DNA of 64,000 nucleotides from an uncultured Alphaproteobacteria bacterium (GTDB taxonomy: Bacteria > Pseudomonadota > Alphaproteobacteria > HIMB59 > GCA-002718135), in assembly GCA_902614085.1 (NCBI GenBank), contig CACMJS010000002.1:170268-234267 (forward strand). Direction: 5' to 3'. Each line of letters starts with the position of its first letter. The first letter of the stretch is position 1. The position numbers and the translations under genes were made by a program. The notes beneath the pieces were generated by a model. The model did no database searches and had not been told where the DNA came from. It saw only the letters and a program-made list of their open reading frames with translations. Below are positions 61,125-64,000 of this stretch, piece after piece.

Positions 61125-62087
61125 TTAGTTTATTACATCGTCATTTATATCTGGCAACTGTTTTTTAGTGCTTAATCTTCCTAATTTTTTCATCTTTTCT
61201 ACTTTTTTAGTCAAACTTCCTGAACCATCTTGCAATCTTTGTTTAGCTTCATCCATTTTTGATTTAGCTAAATCTATTGACTGATTAGCTTTTACAAACG
61301 ACTCATATACACTGACTGTTTTATCATAAATATCTGATGCAGCTGATGCTATATCTTTTATTGTTTTAGATTGTTTATCAACCCGCCACATATTTTCTAC
61401 AGCTTTAAGTAAAAAGGGTAAAGTTGATGGCCCAACAATAATTATTTTATTGTTCCATGAATCTTCTATAAGTTTATTTGCCTCATTATATAAAGTAAGT
61501 AGTGCTGGTTCTATTGGAACAAACATTAAAACATTATCAATTGTATTGATTCCATATATTTTTGAATAATTATCTTTACTCAAACTTCTAATCGAAGTTT
61601 TTGTTGAATCCAAAAATTTTTTCAAAAATATCTTCTTTTGTTGATTGTCATTTGTATTAGAATAATCATGCCAAGAATCTAAGGACACTTTTGAATCTAT
61701 AATTATGTGTCTATTACCTGGCATATGAACAATTACATCGGGTTTTTGTAAATTGCCATCTTCATCTCTAAAAGTTTTTTGAGTTGAGTACTCTTCTCCT
61801 TCTCTTAAACCAACACTATCTAAAATATTTTTAAGTACAAATTCTCCCCAAGGACCTTGTTGAAGTGCTCCACCTCTAATTAATGTATTTTCAATTCTAT
61901 CTTGAGCTAAGTTAAAATTTTGTAAAGATTGCTGAATTGATTGCATGTGATTTTTTAATGAAGTAAGATCAGTATCATCTTTTATTTCAGAACTTTTTGG
62001 TTTGCGAAGAAAAAATAAAATTGCTAAAAAACCAACTCCAGATAAAAAACCAATAATGAAAACAAATATAAGATTTTCAAACATCAC
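61125..62087 (-). CDS. rmuC: DNA recombination protein RmuC
   Basis: RmuC has a PD-(D/E)XK nuclease-like core linked to suppressing DNA inversions. The 320-residue protein has an N-terminal membrane segment (about 5-27), a short coiled coil, then the core GPWGEFVLKNILDSVGLREG, KPDVIVHMPGNRHIIIDSKVSLD (D-x(n)-ExK-like with DSK), and FVPIEPALLTLY. It is shorter than E. coli RmuC (about 475) because the coiled-coil part is reduced, as is common in streamlined genomes. Confidence 0.93.
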   Translation of the reverse strand: MMFENLIFVFIIGFLSGVGFLAILFFLRKPKSSEIKDDTDLTSLKNHMQSIQQSLQNFNLAQDRIENTLIRGGALQQGPWGEFVLKNILDSVGLREGEEYSTQKTFRDEDGNLQKPDVIVHMPGNRHIIIDSKVSLDSWHDYSNTNDNQQKKIFLKKFLDSTKTSIRSLSKDNYSKIYGINTIDNVLMFVPIEPALLTLYNEANKLIEDSWNNKIIIVGPSTLPFLLKAVENMWRVDKQSKTIKDIASAASDIYDKTVSVYESFVKANQSIDLAKSKMDEAKQRLQDGSGSLTKKVEKMKKLGRLSTKKQLPDINDDVIN

Positions 62088-62090
62088 TAT

Positions 62091-62507
62091 TTAGATAAGA
62101 TATAAATATATTATCAAATATCTAACAATTTTCCCAATAGATACAAATATTAAAAAAAAAGTAATATTATATTTTACTGTACCTGCTGCAAATGCGATTG
62201 GATCTCCAATAATAGGTACCCATGAAAATAATAATGACCATTTTCCATACTTTTTGAAAATATCTGTAGCTTTCTGTAATAAGTATTGATTTACTGGAAA
62301 CCAAGGTTTCTTAATAAGAAAATTTACAAAGTAACCACATATCCAACTGATTAGAGATCCTAAAATATTACCTGCTGAAGCAAAAAATAATAATAAAAAT
62401 GGATTATACTTATTAGATAATAATAGTGCTGATAAATATGTCTCTGAAGCAAAAGGAAAAAAAGTGCCTAAAGACAAACAAAAAATAAATAATGATGAAT
62501 AGATCAA
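62091..62507 (-). CDS. YqaA-family DedA-like membrane protein
   Basis: A 138-residue inner-membrane protein of the SNARE-associated/DedA-related YqaA group, with about four helices and the conserved FSWVPIIGDPIAFAAGTV and FASAGNILGSLISWICGYF. The wider family carries lipids or affects membrane potential; the role of YqaA is unknown. The start is TTG at 62507-62505, as no ATG exists upstream in frame. It heads the minus-strand run to lysE. Confidence 0.88.
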   Translation of the reverse strand: MIYSSLFIFCLSLGTFFPFASETYLSALLLSNKYNPFLLLFFASAGNILGSLISWICGYFVNFLIKKPWFPVNQYLLQKATDIFKKYGKWSLLFSWVPIIGDPIAFAAGTVKYNITFFLIFVSIGKIVRYLIIYLYLI

Positions 62508-62556
62508 AGTATTTCTTATTGTTAATTTATGTTATTGTTATGTTAGTTATCAATTT

Positions 62557-63699
62557 ATGAACGATTTTCCAAAAGAAGAATTTATTTCCAGAATTGAAAA
62601 AATACAAATACATATTGAAAAAGAAAATATTGATGCTGTTATTATAACTTCACCGTCAAATTTTAGATATTTTACTGGATTTGATAGTAATTTTTGGGAA
62701 AGTCCTACAAGACCCTGGTATTTAATTATTTCAAAAAAAAATCCAATTAAAGCTATAATACCATCTATTGGTATTACAGCTATGCAAAACACATTAATCA
62801 ATGATATCGAAACTTGGGAGTCTCCAAATCCGAAAGATGAAGGAATGTCTTTATTGAAAAAAAACATCAAAAGTTTTCCTAAAAATTCAAATATTGGTTT
62901 TGAATTAGGAAATGAAACTTTTTTGCGAATGAGTATTAACGATTATCAGGATATTCAAAAAAATTTATCAGAATATAATTTTGTTGATGCTAGTAAAATA
63001 CTTTGGAGTATAAGAAAAATAAAATCTGAAATAGAGATCAGTAATATTAAAGAAATTTGTTCTATTACAAGTAAGGTGTTTGATAATTTTCCTGAAAAAA
63101 TTAATTTAGGAATGAGTGAAAAACAAATTACATCAATATTTAAAAAAGAATTAATTGAGGGTGGTGCAGATTATATTCAATATATGGCGTGTGCTTCAGG
63201 ACTTAATGGTTATAATCAGATTATCTGTAACCCAACAGAAAGGGTAACTAAAGATGGTGATATTCTAATTATTGATACCGGAGCAACTTTAAATGGTTAT
63301 TATTCAGATTTTGATAGAAATTTTGGCTTTGGAAGAATTAACAAACAAGTTCTAGATGCATATAATAAATTGTGGGAAGCAACTGAGAGAACTTTAGAAA
63401 TTATAAAACCTGGAACTAGTTGTTCAGAAATATATTCTAAATTATCTTATAGTTTAATAGCTAACAACATATCAGTTGGAAGGATGGGTCATGGTTTAGG
63501 CTTACAACTGACTGAGCCGCCAAGTATTATGAAAAAAGACAAAACATTACTTGAGGAAAATATGATTATAACTCTTGAGCCATCAATTGAACTGGACCAA
63601 AATAAAATATTAGTACAAGAAGAAAATTTATTGATAACTAAAGATTCCTATAAACTTTTAAGTACTAGAACTCCTGAAAATTTACCTATTATTAATTAG
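62557..63699 (+). CDS. M24 family peptidase (Xaa-Pro aminopeptidase/creatinase type)
   Basis: The 380-residue protein has an N-terminal creatinase domain (1-140) and a C-terminal pita-bread domain. Metal ligands are all visible: Asp in IIDTGATL, Asp in YYSDFDRNFG, His in GRMGHGLGLQ, Glu in TLEPSIEL and Glu in VQEENLL. Family members cleave Xaa-Pro peptides or act as creatinase or ectoine hydrolase. The last are used by marine bacteria, but the substrate cannot be decided here. Its stop adjoins that of the ABC ATPase with no gap. Confidence 0.92.
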   Translation: MNDFPKEEFISRIEKIQIHIEKENIDAVIITSPSNFRYFTGFDSNFWESPTRPWYLIISKKNPIKAIIPSIGITAMQNTLINDIETWESPNPKDEGMSLLKKNIKSFPKNSNIGFELGNETFLRMSINDYQDIQKNLSEYNFVDASKILWSIRKIKSEIEISNIKEICSITSKVFDNFPEKINLGMSEKQITSIFKKELIEGGADYIQYMACASGLNGYNQIICNPTERVTKDGDILIIDTGATLNGYYSDFDRNFGFGRINKQVLDAYNKLWEATERTLEIIKPGTSCSEIYSKLSYSLIANNISVGRMGHGLGLQLTEPPSIMKKDKTLLEENMIITLEPSIELDQNKILVQEENLLITKDSYKLLSTRTPENLPIIN

Positions 63700-64000
63700 T
63701 TAAATAATTGATTCAATTTTAGGCATAAGTCTAATTAATTCCTTCGTATATTCATGCTCAGGATTATTAAATAATTCCTCTGTATCTTTTGTTTCACAAA
63801 CAGCACCATTTTTTAGTACAATTATTCGGTTACACATTTGGCGAATTACAGGAAGATCATGGCTAATAAATAGCATAGTGAGATGAAGTTCATCTTGTAT
63901 ATCTTTTAATAAATTCAATATTTGTGCTTGTATACTAACATCCAATGCAGAAGTTGGTTCATCACATATTAATAATCTTGGTCTTGTTGCCAAGGCACGA
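63700..64000 (-). CDS. Oligopeptide-type ABC transporter ATP-binding protein, N-terminal part outside window
   Basis: The frame stays open to the last base, so this is only the C-terminal about 100 codons. It shows the end of the signature helix (RALA), Walker B LLICDEPTSALDVS, the switch His in LFISHDLPVIRQMC, and the tail PEHEYTKELIRLMPKI typical of Dpp/Opp ATPases (DppD/DppF/GsiA), which import peptides or related solutes. It is not a whole gene here; permease and binding-protein partners would be upstream outside the window. Confidence 0.9.
   Translation of the reverse strand, partial: RALATRPRLLICDEPTSALDVSIQAQILNLLKDIQDELHLTMLFISHDLPVIRQMCNRIIVLKNGAVCETKDTEELFNNPEHEYTKELIRLMPKIESII

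Noticed and set aside
63697..63717. Terminator hairpin between the M24 peptidase and the ABC ATPase
   Set aside because: The only possible stem is six A/T pairs with a long loop, too weak to support.

Overview
The window is a gene-dense, AT-rich (roughly 30% G+C by eye) chromosome segment of an alphaproteobacterium, most likely a streamlined marine type such as SAR11, HIMB59 or AEGEAN-169-like; the exact clade cannot be fixed from the sequence alone. Evidence for Alphaproteobacteria: the families DUF4167, DUF1178, DUF1244, DUF2805 and COQ9 next to def and rpsU; class I lysyl-tRNA synthetase; the three-gene transhydrogenase pntAA-pntAB-pntB; heme A synthase of the COX15 type; and the gene order aroK-aroB-CNNM-bolA-dnaJ-like-cobS-cobT. 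The canonical HisRS motif 2 argues against the Rhizobiales/Rhodobacterales/Caulobacterales group. There are about 64 protein genes, no RNA gene, no insertion sequence, no CRISPR array and no phage gene. No gap between genes reaches 300 bases; the longest gene-free stretch is about 100 bases (17105-17203).

Layout. 1-1278: end of a membrane-anchored M23 cell-wall peptidase. 1279-8001 (minus): lysC, a RodZ-like HTH/DUF4115 protein, ispG, hisS, prfA, prmC and DUF4167. 8065-15203: ubiG, DUF1178, an unknown, a degenerate methyltransferase, argJ, secA, accA. 15210-17104 (minus): a large exported unknown preceded by a 42-codon small membrane protein gene that is easily missed. 17204-23644: aroK, aroB, CNNM transporter, bolA (minus), J-domain protein, cobS, cobT. 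23641-31214 (minus): FNR-like reductase, ferredoxin, marR, lysS, pyrD, HAD hydrolase, rpmB, yhhQ, tgt. 31268-34480: ctaA, SDR, exported DUF, SDR. 34477-37224: pfkA, DUF465, COQ9, def, rpsU. 37221-43207 (minus): transhydrogenase, AarF-type kinase, PepF. 43264-48848: acyl-CoA synthetase, DUF1244, pyruvate kinase, aspartate aminotransferase, TauE/SafE. 48914-58598 (plus): a split lysine-catabolic saccharopine pair, uvrB, 3-hydroxyisobutyryl-CoA hydrolase, dimethylglycine/sarcosine dehydrogenase-like protein, AsmA-like, AEC transporter. 58591-64000: TPR, DUF2805, GST, LysE-type exporter, YajQ, RmuC, YqaA, M24 peptidase and an ABC-transporter ATPase cut by the window edge.

Most of the content is core metabolism: protein synthesis and its maturation (prfA with its methylase prmC, hisS, lysS, def, rpsU, rpmB, tgt), quinone and cytochrome oxidase supply (ubiG, COQ9, AarF-like kinase, ctaA), isoprenoid, shikimate, arginine, lysine and pyrimidine synthesis, and catabolism of lysine, valine and methylated amines.

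The most unusual signals are architectural. Eleven of 14 convergent gene pairs interlock their stop codons by exactly 4 or 8 bases, leaving no room for intergenic terminators. Several first genes of operons have a TATAAW hexamer only 4-6 bases before the start codon, suggesting leaderless mRNAs. A perfect 19-base palindrome covers the promoter of marR-lysS-pyrD. The orphan cobS-cobT pair is translationally coupled to a J-protein that may bind zinc. I did not find a clearly new multi-gene system such as a defence island.
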